Assembly (NCBI RefSeq): GCF_900111835.1 | Contig: NZ_FOJP01000013.1 | Location: forward strand, 62,001 to 126,000 | Direction of reading: 5' to 3' | Length of the DNA stretch: 64,000 bases | Origin: Metapseudomonas otitidis | Lineage (GTDB): Bacteria; Pseudomonadota; Gammaproteobacteria; Pseudomonadales; Pseudomonadaceae | Made by a program: the position numbers and the translations under genes | Part shown: positions 25,266 to 34,485 of the stretch, in pieces | Numbering within the stretch: position 1 is the first letter of the stretch | Layout: each line of letters starts with the position of its first letter | The notes under the pieces: generated by a model | Database searches by the model: none | Told to the model about the DNA's origin: nothing | What the model saw: the letters and a program-made list of their open reading frames with translations, nothing else

Positions 25266-25412
25266 CAACAGGCCGTTGAAAAGCGTCGACGAGGCAGCCG
25301 ATGCAAGGCGAAAACGCCCGAAAAAGCGCAGTTTACGTACGGTAAATGAGCATTTTGAGGGCGTTTTCAACGCCGCAGCGGCAACGCAGTTAGTTTTTCA
25401 ACAGCCTGCTAA
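25266..25412. repeat. MITE-like palindromic element
   Basis: About 147 bases with inverted ends (AACAGGCCGTTGAAAAG at 25267 and TTTTTCAACAGCCTGCTAA ending at 25412). The interior is also nearly palindromic: GAAAACGCCC ... GGGCGTTTTC around a centre TTTACGTACGGTAAA. No coding capacity. It looks like a non-autonomous element of the kind dispersed in Pseudomonas genomes; one end recurs at 7692-7712. Folded in RNA it would be a long hairpin and may terminate transcription from the DUF1513 gene. Confidence 0.65.
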
Positions 25413-25481
25413 CGCCTCGGCCATGGCGGCCGACCTATACTTTGTCTGCACTTCCCTTCCTCCTCCCTGAGGCGTTCTTCC

Positions 25482-27113
25482 ATGTCCCTGCAAAACTCCC
25501 TGCGAGGCCAGCTCCTCGCGCTGTTGGGTGGCAGCCTGTTGCTGATCCTGGTGGTCGCGCTTGCCTGCTTCAATTCACTGTCTGGTGGTATCCAGTCCTA
25601 TCGCAATCTCGTAGGTGGCACGCTGGAAGCGTCCGGCCTCGTCGACAGCGCCAACGTCGAATTCAAAGGCCAGGTCCAGGAATGGAAGAACGTGCTGCTG
25701 CGCGGCAAGGACCCGGCCGCCCTGGCCAAGTACTGGGGCCAGTTCGAGGACCAGGAACGCAAGGTCCAGGACATCCTCGGCAAGCTGGTCAATGAAGCCC
25801 GCGACATGGGCGACCGCGACCTGCAGACCCAGGTGGAGCGCCTGCGCACCGAGCACCAGAGCCTGGGGGCGGCCTACCGCAAGGGCCGCGAGGCCTTCCT
25901 TGCCGCCGGGGCCGACCCGACCGCCGGCGACAAGGCGGTGCAGGGCATCGACCGCGCCGCCAGCGACCAGATGACCGCCCTGGTCACCCAGCTGCATGAC
26001 CGCGGCATTCAGCAATCGGCCGAGATCAGCGCCAGTGCCGGCGCTACCGTGACTGGCGGCCTGGTGACCATGCTGCTGTCCAGCCTGGTGATCGGCGTGC
26101 TGGCCCTGTGGCTGATCAACCGCCGCCTGATCGCGCCGATCCGCACCCTCATCGAGCACATCGCCCGCCTGAGCCAGGGCAACTTCGGCGAGCGCGTCGA
26201 CAGCAGCCGCAAGGATGAGCTGGGCAGCCTGGCCAATTCGGCGAACGTGCTGCGGGACTTCCTCGCCGACACCTTCAACCGGCTGAAGCACAGCACCAGC
26301 GAGCTGGACAACGCCAGCGGCGAGCTCAACGCCATCGCCGTGCTGATGGCCCAAGGCGTGCGCGAGCAGTTCTCCCGCACCGACCAAGTGGCCACGGCGA
26401 TGCACGAGATGTCCGCCACCGCCCAGGAAGTGGCGCGCCATGCCGCCGAAGCCGCCGGCGCTGCCGACCAGGCCGATACCTCCGCCCAGCAGGGCGAGCG
26501 GGTGATGCAGGCCACCATCCAGAGCATCACCGGCATGCGCGGCGAGATCGCCTCCACCGCAGAGGTGATCCGTCGCCTGGAAAGCGACAGCGGGCGCATC
26601 AGCAAGGTGCTGGAAGTGATCCGTGGCATCGCCGAGCAGACCAACCTGCTGGCCCTCAACGCCGCCATCGAGGCAGCCCGCGCCGGCGAGCAGGGCCGTG
26701 GCTTCGCGGTGGTGGCCGATGAGGTCCGCACCCTGGCCCAGCGCACCGCCGAATCCACCGCCGAGATCCACCAGATCATCGACACGGTGCAGACCGGCGC
26801 GGTGAATGCAGTGCGCGCCATCGAGAACGGCCAGAACCGCAGCGAGCAGAGCGTCACCCAGGTCACCGAGGCCGGTGCGATGCTGCAGCGCATCACCGAG
26901 GCCGTGGAGGCGATCCGCGACATGAACCGGCAGATCGCCACCGCAGCCGAGGAGCAGACCTCGGTGGCCGAGGACATCTCCCGCAACCTCACCGAGATCA
27001 CCGCCATCGCCAACACCAACAACGAGAACGTGCAACGCACCGAAGGCGCCAGCCAGCGGCTGCATGGCCTCTCGGGCGAACTGAACGACGTCACCCGCCG
27101 CTTCAGCGCCTGA
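25482..27113 (+). CDS. Methyl-accepting chemotaxis protein
   Basis: 543 residues. Transmembrane segment 1 at about 8-30, a periplasmic helical ligand-binding domain of about 155 residues (with [17 protein letters not shown], typical of four-helix-bundle sensors), transmembrane segment 2 near 190-212, HAMP ([24 protein letters not shown]), then the signalling domain with the conserved hairpin tip [20 protein letters not shown]. No C-terminal CheR/CheB-tethering pentapeptide. Ligand unknown. It sits between the imelysin cluster and mexVW, where I do not recall a chemoreceptor in P. aeruginosa, and right after a MITE-like element. Confidence 0.93.
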   Translation: MSLQNSLRGQLLALLGGSLLLILVVALACFNSLSGGIQSYRNLVGGTLEASGLVDSANVEFKGQVQEWKNVLLRGKDPAALAKYWGQFEDQERKVQDILGKLVNEARDMGDRDLQTQVERLRTEHQSLGAAYRKGREAFLAAGADPTAGDKAVQGIDRAASDQMTALVTQLHDRGIQQSAEISASAGATVTGGLVTMLLSSLVIGVLALWLINRRLIAPIRTLIEHIARLSQGNFGERVDSSRKDELGSLANSANVLRDFLADTFNRLKHSTSELDNASGELNAIAVLMAQGVREQFSRTDQVATAMHEMSATAQEVARHAAEAAGAADQADTSAQQGERVMQATIQSITGMRGEIASTAEVIRRLESDSGRISKVLEVIRGIAEQTNLLALNAAIEAARAGEQGRGFAVVADEVRTLAQRTAESTAEIHQIIDTVQTGAVNAVRAIENGQNRSEQSVTQVTEAGAMLQRITEAVEAIRDMNRQIATAAEEQTSVAEDISRNLTEITAIANTNNENVQRTEGASQRLHGLSGELNDVTRRFSA

Positions 27114-27195
27114 TTCTCCCGGCACAGGGATGTGCCTTCCCCTCCCCCTCGCCTGTTCGGCGCCGGCCTACCGGCCAAAATAAAATCCGCGATAT

Positions 27196-27212
27196 TCGGC
27201 GATCCTCGCCGA
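27196..27212. other. Perfect small hairpin downstream of the chemoreceptor gene
   Basis: TCGGCGA-TCC-TCGCCGA, 7-bp stem, 83 bases past the stop. A looser GC hairpin (GCCGG-CCTA-CCGGC) lies just before it. No T tract follows; could end or stabilise the transcript. Confidence 0.35.
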
Positions 27213-27270
27213 TCATGAACAGCAGCCAGCAAACCGCCCGCCAAGCGCAATCTTTTGCAATTCCGGGGCT

Positions 27271-27300
27271 TTGACTTGCCCCCGCCGGTAGGAATAAGGT
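27271..27300 (+). promoter_or_regulatory. Candidate sigma-70 promoter of mexVW
   Basis: TTGACT at 27271-27276 and TAAGGT at 27295-27300, 18 bases apart, 53 bases before the mexV ATG. A small dyad GCAA-TCTT-TTGC just upstream (near 27247-27258) could be an operator. No adjacent regulator gene is present. Confidence 0.4.
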
Positions 27301-27352
27301 GCACGCCTCGCCTATTCCCAGGCCCGACTCTGCCTTGCCAAGGAACCGGAAT

Positions 27353-28507
27353 ATGTTGCTCCGCCGCATGCTCATCATGCTCGGCGCGGTCATCCTCGTG
27401 GTGCTCGCCCTTGCCGCCTACAAAGCCTTCTCCATCAAGCAACAGATCGCGATGTTCACCGCGCCCAAACCGGCCATCAGCGTGTCGGCCGCCCTGGCCG
27501 AACAGCGTCCGTGGCAGGAGCGCCTGCCGGCGATCGGCTCGCTCAAGGCCTTCCAGGGCGTCGACCTGACCGTCGAGGTCTCCGGCACCGTGCAGGACGT
27601 GCTGTTCCGCTCCGGCGAGAAGGTGCGCCAGGGCCAGCCGCTGATCCAGATGGACAGCGACGTGGAGAAGGCCAGCCTGGCCACCGCCGAGGCGACCCTG
27701 TCCCTGGCCCGCGTCGAATTCGAGCGCGGCCGCAGCCTGGTCAACCGGCAGAACATCTCCAAGAGCGAGTTCGACCGCCTGTCCTCCGAGCTGCAGAAGG
27801 CCAACGCCTCGGTGGCCCAGTTGAAGGCGACCCTGGACAAGAAGCGCATCCTCGCGCCCTTCGGCGGCACCATCGGCATCCGCAAGGTGGACGTGGGTGA
27901 CTTCCTCTCCTCCGGCACCACCATCGCCACCCTGCAGGACCTGGACAACCTCTATGTGGACTTCTTCCTGCCCGAGCAGGCCGTGCCCAAGCTGGCCCTG
28001 GAACAGCGCGTGCGGGTGAGCGTGGCGGCGTACCCGGGCGAGGTGTTCGAAGGCATCATCTCGGCGATCAACCCGAAGGTCGAGGACACCACCCGCAACC
28101 TGCAGGTCCGCGCCGTACTGAAGAACCCCGACAACAAGCTGCTGCCGGGCATGTTCGCCAACCTCGACGTGCTGCTGCCGGGTGAAGAGCAACGCGTGGT
28201 GGTCCCGGAGACCGCTATCACCTACACCCTGTACGGCAACTCCGTGTACGTCATCGCACCGAAGAAGGGCGAGGACGGCCAGGAGCAGAAGGACGACAAG
28301 GGCGAACCCTACCTGGTGGTCGAGCGCCGCTTCGTCGAGACCGGCGAGCGCCGCGACAGCCAGGTGGTGGTGCTCAAGGGCCTCAAGACCGGTGAGCAGG
28401 TGGTCACCTCCGGCCAGCTGAAGCTGGACAACGGCTCCCACGTCGCGGTGGTGGACGACCCGGTCCTCGCCCCCAAAACGGAAGATCAAGCCAGCGCTGC
28501 CCAATAA
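27353..28507 (+). CDS. mexV: RND efflux periplasmic adaptor MexV
   Basis: 384 residues from the ATG at 27353 (AAGGAACC upstream). N-terminal membrane anchor (about 6-23, no lipobox Cys), split lipoyl domain (VEVSGTVQDVLFRSGEKVRQGQPL and LAPFGGTIGIRKVDVGDFLSSG), alpha-hairpin between them, then beta-barrel and membrane-proximal domains. Membrane-fusion protein linking the inner-membrane pump to an outer-membrane channel. Paired with mexW 21 bases downstream; no outer-membrane factor gene is present, so an OprM-type channel from elsewhere is probably used. Confidence 0.9.
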   Translation: MLLRRMLIMLGAVILVVLALAAYKAFSIKQQIAMFTAPKPAISVSAALAEQRPWQERLPAIGSLKAFQGVDLTVEVSGTVQDVLFRSGEKVRQGQPLIQMDSDVEKASLATAEATLSLARVEFERGRSLVNRQNISKSEFDRLSSELQKANASVAQLKATLDKKRILAPFGGTIGIRKVDVGDFLSSGTTIATLQDLDNLYVDFFLPEQAVPKLALEQRVRVSVAAYPGEVFEGIISAINPKVEDTTRNLQVRAVLKNPDNKLLPGMFANLDVLLPGEEQRVVVPETAITYTLYGNSVYVIAPKKGEDGQEQKDDKGEPYLVVERRFVETGERRDSQVVVLKGLKTGEQVVTSGQLKLDNGSHVAVVDDPVLAPKTEDQASAAQ

Positions 28508-28528
28508 GGCGACGCCAAGGAATCGCAT

Positions 28529-31500
28529 ATGGCTTTCACAGATCCCTTCATCCGTCGACCGGTCCTGGCGACCGTGGTCAGCCTGCTCATCGTCCTGCTC
28601 GGTTTCCAGGCGTTCAGCAAGCTGGTCATCCGCCAGTACCCGCAGATGGAGAACGCCCTGATCACGGTGACCACCGCCTACCCGGGGGCCAACGCCGAGA
28701 CCATCCAGGGCTACATCACCCAGCCGCTGCAGCAGAGCCTGGCGAGTGCCGAAGGCATCGACTACATGACGTCGTCGAGCCAGCAGAACATGTCGGTCAT
28801 CTCGATCTACGCGCGCATCGGCGCCAACTCGGACCGGCTGTTCACCGAGCTGCTGGCCAAGGCCAACGAGGTTAAGAACCAGCTGCCTCAGGACGCCGAA
28901 GACCCCGTGCTGTCCAAGGAGTCGGCCGACGCCTCGGCGCTGATGTACATCAGCTTCTACAGCGACGAGCTGTCCAACCCCCAGATCACAGACTACCTGT
29001 CGCGGGTCATCCAGCCCAAGCTGGCGACCCTGCCGGGCATGGCGGAGGCGGAGATCCTCGGCAACCAGGTCTTCGCCATGCGCCTGTGGCTGGACCCGGT
29101 GAAGATGGCCGCCTACGGGGTCACCGCTACCGACGTGAGCGATGCGGTGCGCAAGTACAACTTCCTCTCGGCCGCCGGCCAAGTGAAGGGCGAGTACGTG
29201 GTGACCAGCATCAACGCCACCACCGACCTGAAGTCCCCCGAGGCCTTCGCTGCCATCCCGGTGAAGACCGTGGGTGACAGCCGCGTGCTGGTGCGTGACA
29301 TCGCCCGCGTCGAGATGGGCGCGGAGAACTACGACTCCATCAGCTCCTTCGACGGCATCCCCTCGGTGTACATCGGCATCAAGGGCACCCCCAGCGCCAA
29401 CCCGCTGGACGTGATCAAGCACGTGCGCGCGATCATGCCCGAACTGGAAGCGCAGCTGCCGCCGAACCTGAAGGTGTCCATCGCCTACGACGCCACCCGC
29501 TTCATCCAGGCCTCCATCGACGAGGTGGTAAAGACCCTCGGCGAGGCGGTGCTGATCGTCATCGTGGTCGTGTTCCTGTTCCTCGGCGCCTTCCGCTCGG
29601 TGCTGATCCCGGTGATCACCATCCCGCTGTCGATGATCGGCGTGCTGTTCTTCATGCAGCTGATGGGCTACTCCATCAACCTGCTGACGCTGCTGGCCAT
29701 GGTGCTCGCCATCGGCCTGGTGGTGGACGACGCCATCGTGGTGGTGGAGAACATCCACCGGCACATCGAGGAGGGCAAGACGCCCTTCGACGCCGCCATC
29801 GAGGGTGCCCGCGAGATCGCCGTGCCGGTCATCTCCATGACCATCACCCTGGCGGCGGTGTACGCCCCCATCGGCTTCCTCGAAGGCCTGACCGGTGCGC
29901 TGTTCCGCGAGTTCGCCCTGACCCTGGCGGGTGCGGTGATCATCTCCGGCATCGTCGCCCTGACGCTGTCGCCGATGATGTGCTCCAAGCTGCTGCGCCA
30001 CGAGGAGAACCCGAGCGGCCTGGCCCACCGGCTGGACCTGATCTTCGAGCGCCTCAAGCACCGCTACCAGCGCGCCCTGCACGGCACCCTCAACACCCGC
30101 CCGGTGGTGGTGGTGTTCGCCGTGCTGGTGTTCTGCCTGATCCCGGTGCTGATGATGTTCACCAAGAGCGAACTGGCCCCCGACGAGGACCAGGGCATCG
30201 TGTTCCTCATGGCCAAGGCGCCGCAGCCGACCAACCTGGACTACCTGAACGCCTACTCGGCGCAGTTCGTGGACCTGTTCAAGTCCTTCCCCGAGTACTA
30301 CTCGTCGTTCCAGATCAACGGTTTCGACGGCGTGCAGGCGGGTATCGGCGGCTTCCTGCTCAAGCCCTGGGACGAGCGCGAGCGTACCCAGATGGAGCTG
30401 CTGCCGCAGGTCCAGGCCAAGCTGGACAAGATCCCCGGCCTGCAGATCTTCGGCTTCAACCTGCCGTCCCTGCCGGGTACCGGCGAGGGCCTGCCGTTCC
30501 AGTTCGTGGTCAACACCCCCAACGACTACGAGTCGCTGCTGCAGGTGACCGAGCGCATCAAGAAGCGCGCCGAGGAGTCCGGGAAGTTCGCTTTCCTGAA
30601 CATCGACCTGGCGTTCGACAAGCCCGAGGTGGTGGTGGACATCGACCGGCAGAAGGCCGCGCAGATGGGCGTCTCCATGCAGGACCTGGGTTCCACCCTG
30701 GCCCTGCTGCTGGGCGAAGGCGAGATCAACCGCTTCACCATCGACGGCCGCAGCTACAAGGTGATCGCCCAGGTGGAGCGGGCCTACCGCGACAACCCGG
30801 GCTGGCTGAACAACTACTACGTGAAGAGCGAGAGCGGCACCATGGTGCCCCTGTCCACGCTGATCACCGTGCATGACACCGCCCGCCCGACCAAGCTCAA
30901 GCAGTTCCAGCAGCTGAACTCGGCGATCATCGAGGGCTTCCCGGTGGTGAGCATGGGCGATGCGGTGGAGACGGTGACCCAGATCGCCCGCGAGGAGGCC
31001 CCGCGCGGCTTCGCCTTCGACTACGCCGGCGCCTCGCGCCAGTACGTCCAGGAAGGCAGCGCGCTGTACGTCACCTTCGGCCTGGCACTGGCGATCATCT
31101 TCCTGGTGCTGGCTGCGCAGTTCGAGAGCTTCCGCGATCCGCTGGTGATCCTGGTGACGGTGCCGCTGTCCATCTGCGGGGCGCTGATCCCGCTGTTCCT
31201 CGGCATCTCCAGCATGAACATCTACACCCAGGTGGGCCTGGTGACGCTGATCGGCCTGATCAGCAAGCACGGCATCCTGATCGTGGAGTTCGCCAACCAG
31301 CTGCGCCGCGAGAAGGCCCTGTCCCCGCGCGAGGCCGTGGAGGAAGCGGCGTCGATCCGCCTGCGTCCGGTGCTGATGACCACGGCGGCGATGGTGTTCG
31401 GCATGGTGCCGCTGATCCTCGCCACGGGTGCGGGCGCGGTGAGCCGCTTCGACATCGGCCTGGTGATCGCCACCGGCATGTCCATCGGCACGCTGTTCAC

Positions 31501-31588
31501 CCTGTTCGTCCTGCCGTGCGTCTACACGCTGCTGACGCGCAAGGACCCGCAGCACCAGCCCCAGGCCGAGCCCGTCTCGAGCCACTGA
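28529..31588 (+). CDS. mexW: RND multidrug efflux transporter MexW
   Basis: 1019 residues, full length for a hydrophobe/amphiphile RND pump. Begins MAFTDPFIRRPVLATVVSLL. Two repeats of a transmembrane bundle plus large periplasmic loops. The proton-relay Asp pair is in GLVVDDAIVVVEN (Asp400-Asp401), and the second-half relay region reads GLISKHGILIVEF near residue 910. Exports drugs by proton antiport. Same gene order as the mexVW locus next to the imelysin cluster in P. aeruginosa. Followed by a strong terminator. Confidence 0.93.
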   Translation: MAFTDPFIRRPVLATVVSLLIVLLGFQAFSKLVIRQYPQMENALITVTTAYPGANAETIQGYITQPLQQSLASAEGIDYMTSSSQQNMSVISIYARIGANSDRLFTELLAKANEVKNQLPQDAEDPVLSKESADASALMYISFYSDELSNPQITDYLSRVIQPKLATLPGMAEAEILGNQVFAMRLWLDPVKMAAYGVTATDVSDAVRKYNFLSAAGQVKGEYVVTSINATTDLKSPEAFAAIPVKTVGDSRVLVRDIARVEMGAENYDSISSFDGIPSVYIGIKGTPSANPLDVIKHVRAIMPELEAQLPPNLKVSIAYDATRFIQASIDEVVKTLGEAVLIVIVVVFLFLGAFRSVLIPVITIPLSMIGVLFFMQLMGYSINLLTLLAMVLAIGLVVDDAIVVVENIHRHIEEGKTPFDAAIEGAREIAVPVISMTITLAAVYAPIGFLEGLTGALFREFALTLAGAVIISGIVALTLSPMMCSKLLRHEENPSGLAHRLDLIFERLKHRYQRALHGTLNTRPVVVVFAVLVFCLIPVLMMFTKSELAPDEDQGIVFLMAKAPQPTNLDYLNAYSAQFVDLFKSFPEYYSSFQINGFDGVQAGIGGFLLKPWDERERTQMELLPQVQAKLDKIPGLQIFGFNLPSLPGTGEGLPFQFVVNTPNDYESLLQVTERIKKRAEESGKFAFLNIDLAFDKPEVVVDIDRQKAAQMGVSMQDLGSTLALLLGEGEINRFTIDGRSYKVIAQVERAYRDNPGWLNNYYVKSESGTMVPLSTLITVHDTARPTKLKQFQQLNSAIIEGFPVVSMGDAVETVTQIAREEAPRGFAFDYAGASRQYVQEGSALYVTFGLALAIIFLVLAAQFESFRDPLVILVTVPLSICGALIPLFLGISSMNIYTQVGLVTLIGLISKHGILIVEFANQLRREKALSPREAVEEAASIRLRPVLMTTAAMVFGMVPLILATGAGAVSRFDIGLVIATGMSIGTLFTLFVLPCVYTLLTRKDPQHQPQAEPVSSH

Positions 31589-31603
31589 GGCACGTAGAAC
31601 GAG

Positions 31604-31630
31604 AAGGCCCCGCAGATGCGGGGCCTTTTT
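31604..31630 (+). terminator. Intrinsic terminator after mexW
   Basis: AAGGCCCCGC-AGAT-GCGGGGCCTT then TTT, 15 bases past the mexW stop; it lies between convergent mexW and inaA and could serve both weakly. Confidence 0.9.
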
Positions 31631-31643
31631 CGTTCGGGGCTGC

Positions 31644-32360
31644 TCAAAGCCGGTGCAGGGCCTCTACGCGGTGGCCGAAGGCGCGTTCGTAGACAGTCAG
31701 CAGGTGGACCCAGTCCGCCTCGCTGATGACGGAGTGGCGCTTGATCTTGCCGACGTCATTGAATGCCGCGCGCGCTTGGGCGAAGCGGCGACGGCTCTTC
31801 TCCAGGTCGAGCAGGGCAATTTCCGGCGTGGCGCCCTGCCCTTCCCCGAGACGGATGAAGATGTGCTTGGGGTACAGGCAGCCATGTTGCCAGCCACCCC
31901 GGTGCAACCGGGCCAGGACCGTGGCGATCTGGTCCAGCACCCGGGCACGTTCATCCTCGGTATCCGGCCGCCCCGCCAGGGAGGCGTACCAGCATTCGAA
32001 ATCGATGAAGCCATCCAGCGCCTCGGTCACCAGCAGGGCCTGCCAACCGGCCTCCCCGCCACGCCGGGCACCGCAGTAGACGAGCCGTGGCACGCGCACG
32101 CCCAGGCGCTCGAAGGCACGGATGGCATCCCGCTCACGCAGTACCGTCGGGCGCCCAAAGGGGTGCAGCAGGCTGCGGTAGAGGTGGCCGCACTGCCGCT
32201 TGCAGTAGAGCAGCACACCGTCGTCGCGGCGCACCCGCTCCACCCCGCTCTCGCCGCCGCGCCTCAGGTTCGGCGGCTCGACCCATTCGCCTCGCCAATC
32301 CCAGAACTGTTCGAACCGGTCATCCATGGCCCTCGTCAACGTCATCACGCCTGCCGCCAT
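31644..32360 (-). CDS. inaA: LPS-kinase-like protein InaA
   Basis: 238 residues from the ATG at 32360, which has GGAGGGG eight bases upstream. An open frame extends to 32492 but has no ribosome binding site there. Kdo/WaaP-type small kinase fold: VLRERDAIRAFERLGVRVPRLVYCG, the catalytic-loop-like HGCLYPKHIFI near residue 165, and the metal-binding-like LLDLEKSRRR. InaA is weak-acid-inducible and probably phosphorylates LPS core or a related lipid; in pseudomonads it belongs to the ColRS neighbourhood. The usual companion methyltransferase gene is not present here. Confidence 0.88.
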   Translation of the reverse strand: MAAGVMTLTRAMDDRFEQFWDWRGEWVEPPNLRRGGESGVERVRRDDGVLLYCKRQCGHLYRSLLHPFGRPTVLRERDAIRAFERLGVRVPRLVYCGARRGGEAGWQALLVTEALDGFIDFECWYASLAGRPDTEDERARVLDQIATVLARLHRGGWQHGCLYPKHIFIRLGEGQGATPEIALLDLEKSRRRFAQARAAFNDVGKIKRHSVISEADWVHLLTVYERAFGHRVEALHRL

Positions 32361-32722
32361 CAGGTACCCCTCCGTTCGTCGCCTGGTGAATTCCAGGTCA
32401 TCGTTCTGATCGAGACCGTCCGAGTGGGCGAATGATTCCTGCCCTTTTTTGTGTCGCCTGCGGTAACAGGACCGTGCACGGGGTAACCCCATTCACGACG
32501 GCAATCCCCGAATCGCATCGCCTGGATGGACGGCAGCGTCTCTAGTCCGGGAGTTGCACCGAAGCATCCCTGCGCTCGTCGGCTCGTAGCGGACGATGCT
32601 GCAAAGGCCGTACCGCTAGCAGGGTATTGAAGCAGGGAATCGAGGAATGGCGATTGGAGCAGGAGGAGGGAGGGTGTTGACGGGCTCCTCCCTGTGGTGA
32701 GGGAGGAGCGCCATGGCGAGGA
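32361..32722. other. Intergenic region between inaA and a small secreted-protein gene
   Basis: 362 bases. It holds the hairpin at 32684-32709 and an 11-base palindrome GGGGTAACCCC at 32480-32490 upstream of inaA. Otherwise I see no coding frame, repeat or strong promoter. Confidence 0.5.
32684..32709 (-). terminator. Hairpin after the small secreted-protein gene
   Basis: GCTCCTCCCT-GTGGTG-AGGGAGGAGC, a perfect 10-bp stem 13 bases past the stop at 32723 on the minus strand. No T run follows, so terminator status is probable but not certain. Confidence 0.55.
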
Positions 32723-32947
32723 TCAGGACTGGCCGCGCAGCCCTTGGGTCAGGCCGTACATCAGCAGCAGGAGGTTATCGTCGGGCCTGGCCAGGGGCTT
32801 GTGGCGGGCGTTGGGCGGTACCGGACAGTAGCCGAGACCGTTGGAACTGACTACCGAGGGCGATGGCTCGTGCCAGGCCGCTGCCGCCGCAGAGGCGACT
32901 CCCAGGGCGCCGGCGAGGAACAAAGCTCGCGTGATTTCTAATTTCAT
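32723..32947 (-). CDS. Small secreted protein, unknown function
   Basis: 74 residues from the ATG at 32947 (AAGGGG seven bases upstream). Signal peptide MKLEITRALFLAGALGVASAAAAAW, leaving a mature peptide of about 50 residues with one Cys (GYCPVPPNARHKPLARPDDN) and a C-terminal LLLLMYGLTQGLRGQS. No family recognised. It has its own ribosome binding site and a downstream hairpin, which supports a real gene. Placed between inaA and colS, which suggests envelope biology. Confidence 0.65.
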   Translation of the reverse strand: MKLEITRALFLAGALGVASAAAAAWHEPSPSVVSSNGLGYCPVPPNARHKPLARPDDNLLLLMYGLTQGLRGQS

Positions 32948-33123
32948 GATCGCAACCCCTTGATAGCGCTGCCAAACGCTGTGACTTAACCGTAGAACAC
33001 CTGGCGGTGGCCGTGACCTGGAGTGACGAACGGTCCTTCGGGTCCGGGGTGCTCGGCACACCGCCGCAGAAAATCAACGGCAGAGGCTGGCAGACAATTG
33101 TTTCAGTTAGAGGTTCCCTGCCA

Positions 33124-33160
33124 CCCCCATCCGCGCGTCAGTACGCTACGCGGATGGGGG
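33124..33160 (-). terminator. Strong hairpin downstream of colS
   Basis: CCCCCATCCGCG (33124-33135) and CGCGGATGGGGG (33149-33160) form a perfect 12-bp stem with a 13-base loop, 39 bases past the colS stop. No T tract on the minus strand. Probable 3' end structure of colRS. Confidence 0.6.
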
Positions 33161-33198
33161 TCAAGGGGAGATCAAACGGAGGTGAAAAAAGCGTCAAT

Positions 33199-34485
33199 TC
33201 AGGTCGGGCGCTTGCCGAGCACGACCTCGAAGCGGCAGCCATTGGGCTCCACGGCGGTGAGGGCGATGCTCCAGCCCTGGTTGTCGCAGATCCGCTGCAC
33301 CAGCGAGAGGCCGAGCCCCAGCCCATCGCCCCGCTTGGCGCCGCCGCGGACGAAGGGCTGGAACATCGCCTCGCGGTCTTCCTCGGGGATGCCGACGCCG
33401 GTGTCCTGCACCACGAAGGCGGCACCGGAGAGCTCGAGGCGGATGCTGCCGCTGTCGGTGTAGTGCAGCGCGTTGCGCAGCAGGTTGCCCATGACCGAGC
33501 GCAGGAAGGCAGCGTTGTAGCGCACCTCGCTGGCCGCCTCGCCGGGCAGGTAGGTGAAGGCCAGGCCCTTGTCCTCGATGGCGGGCCGCCACAGGGCATC
33601 CAGCTCATCGGCCACTTCCCGCAGGCTGGCCTGGGGACCGAGGTTGACCTCTTCCTGGCGCGCGCGGGCGAGCATCAGGAAGGTCTGCACCAGGTCGCGC
33701 ATCTCCTCGCTGGCACGGGCGATACGCTCCACCTGGGCCTGGGCACGACCGTCGAGGCTGCGGTTCTCCTCCAGCAACTCGCAGGAGGAGGCCATCACCA
33801 TCAGCGGGGTACGCAGTTCGTGGCTGACGTCGCTGGTGAATAGGCGCTCGCGGGTCAGCACCTGGTGCAGACGGCCCAGGGTGTCGTCGAACGCCTGGGC
33901 GAGTTGACCCACCTCGTCGGTGGCGTAGTCCGGCGCCAGTGGCGGCGCGAGCCCGAGCAACTGGTCGCGGTGGCGGACCTGGCGGGCCAGGCGCACCACG
34001 GGTTCGATGACCTTGCGCGCCAGCAGCCAACCGAGCACGGCGGAGAGCAGCACGCTGAGCACGAAGCCCACCAGCACCACGCCGTAGAGCACGCGCTCGC
34101 GGTCTTCGAAGTCGCTCTGGTCCTGCAGCAGCATGTAGCGGCGCCCGTGCACATCCCGCACCAGGGCGTGGTAGGACAGCGCGCCCTCGAAGATCTCGTG
34201 GAAACCCTCGCTCAGCTCGCGGTAGGACTCGGGCATGGAATAGCGGTTGTGGCCGCCGTCATCCATGTAGAAACGGGTGTCGCTGTCCAGGATCGGCGGG
34301 CGCCCCTGGTAGATGTTCTGCTCCAGCACGCGATCCAGCTCGTTGCTCAGGTCGCGGGAGATCAGTTGCTCCTCGATCACGTGCACCACTTCGATGATGC
34401 CCAGGGAGAAGGTGCCACCCACCAGCACGGTCATCAGGGTGAAGGCGATGACGATGCGGCGGGCGAGGCTCTGCCTAAACTCCAT
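33199..34485 (-). CDS. colS: Sensor histidine kinase ColS
   Basis: 428 residues from the ATG at 34485, overlapping colR by 11 bases. Two transmembrane segments (about 13-33 and 150-172) around a periplasmic sensor of about 110 residues, then HAMP, HisKA with phospho-acceptor His in FTSDVSHELRTPLMVM near residue 225, and HATPase with GDGLGLGLSLVQRI. The periplasmic part contains two ExxE motifs (RELSEG and HEIFEG), the type of site through which pseudomonad ColS is known to sense zinc and iron. Controls envelope integrity genes with ColR. Confidence 0.93.
   Translation of the reverse strand: MEFRQSLARRIVIAFTLMTVLVGGTFSLGIIEVVHVIEEQLISRDLSNELDRVLEQNIYQGRPPILDSDTRFYMDDGGHNRYSMPESYRELSEGFHEIFEGALSYHALVRDVHGRRYMLLQDQSDFEDRERVLYGVVLVGFVLSVLLSAVLGWLLARKVIEPVVRLARQVRHRDQLLGLAPPLAPDYATDEVGQLAQAFDDTLGRLHQVLTRERLFTSDVSHELRTPLMVMASSCELLEENRSLDGRAQAQVERIARASEEMRDLVQTFLMLARARQEEVNLGPQASLREVADELDALWRPAIEDKGLAFTYLPGEAASEVRYNAAFLRSVMGNLLRNALHYTDSGSIRLELSGAAFVVQDTGVGIPEEDREAMFQPFVRGGAKRGDGLGLGLSLVQRICDNQGWSIALTAVEPNGCRFEVVLGKRPT

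Noticed and set aside
26009..31585. Open frame of more than 1800 codons on the minus strand antisense to the chemoreceptor and mexVW
   Set aside because: Same cause; the translation is rich in His, Gln, Arg and Asp repeats with no domains, and the plus strand holds clear genes.
32480..32490. GGGGTAACCCC palindrome upstream of inaA as an operator
   Set aside because: Short palindromes of this kind are expected by chance in GC-rich DNA; no second copy or known motif was found.
31644..32492. Longer inaA start at 32492
   Set aside because: The extra 44 residues are basic and poorly folded, with no ribosome binding site; the ATG at 32360 has GGAGGGG at correct spacing.
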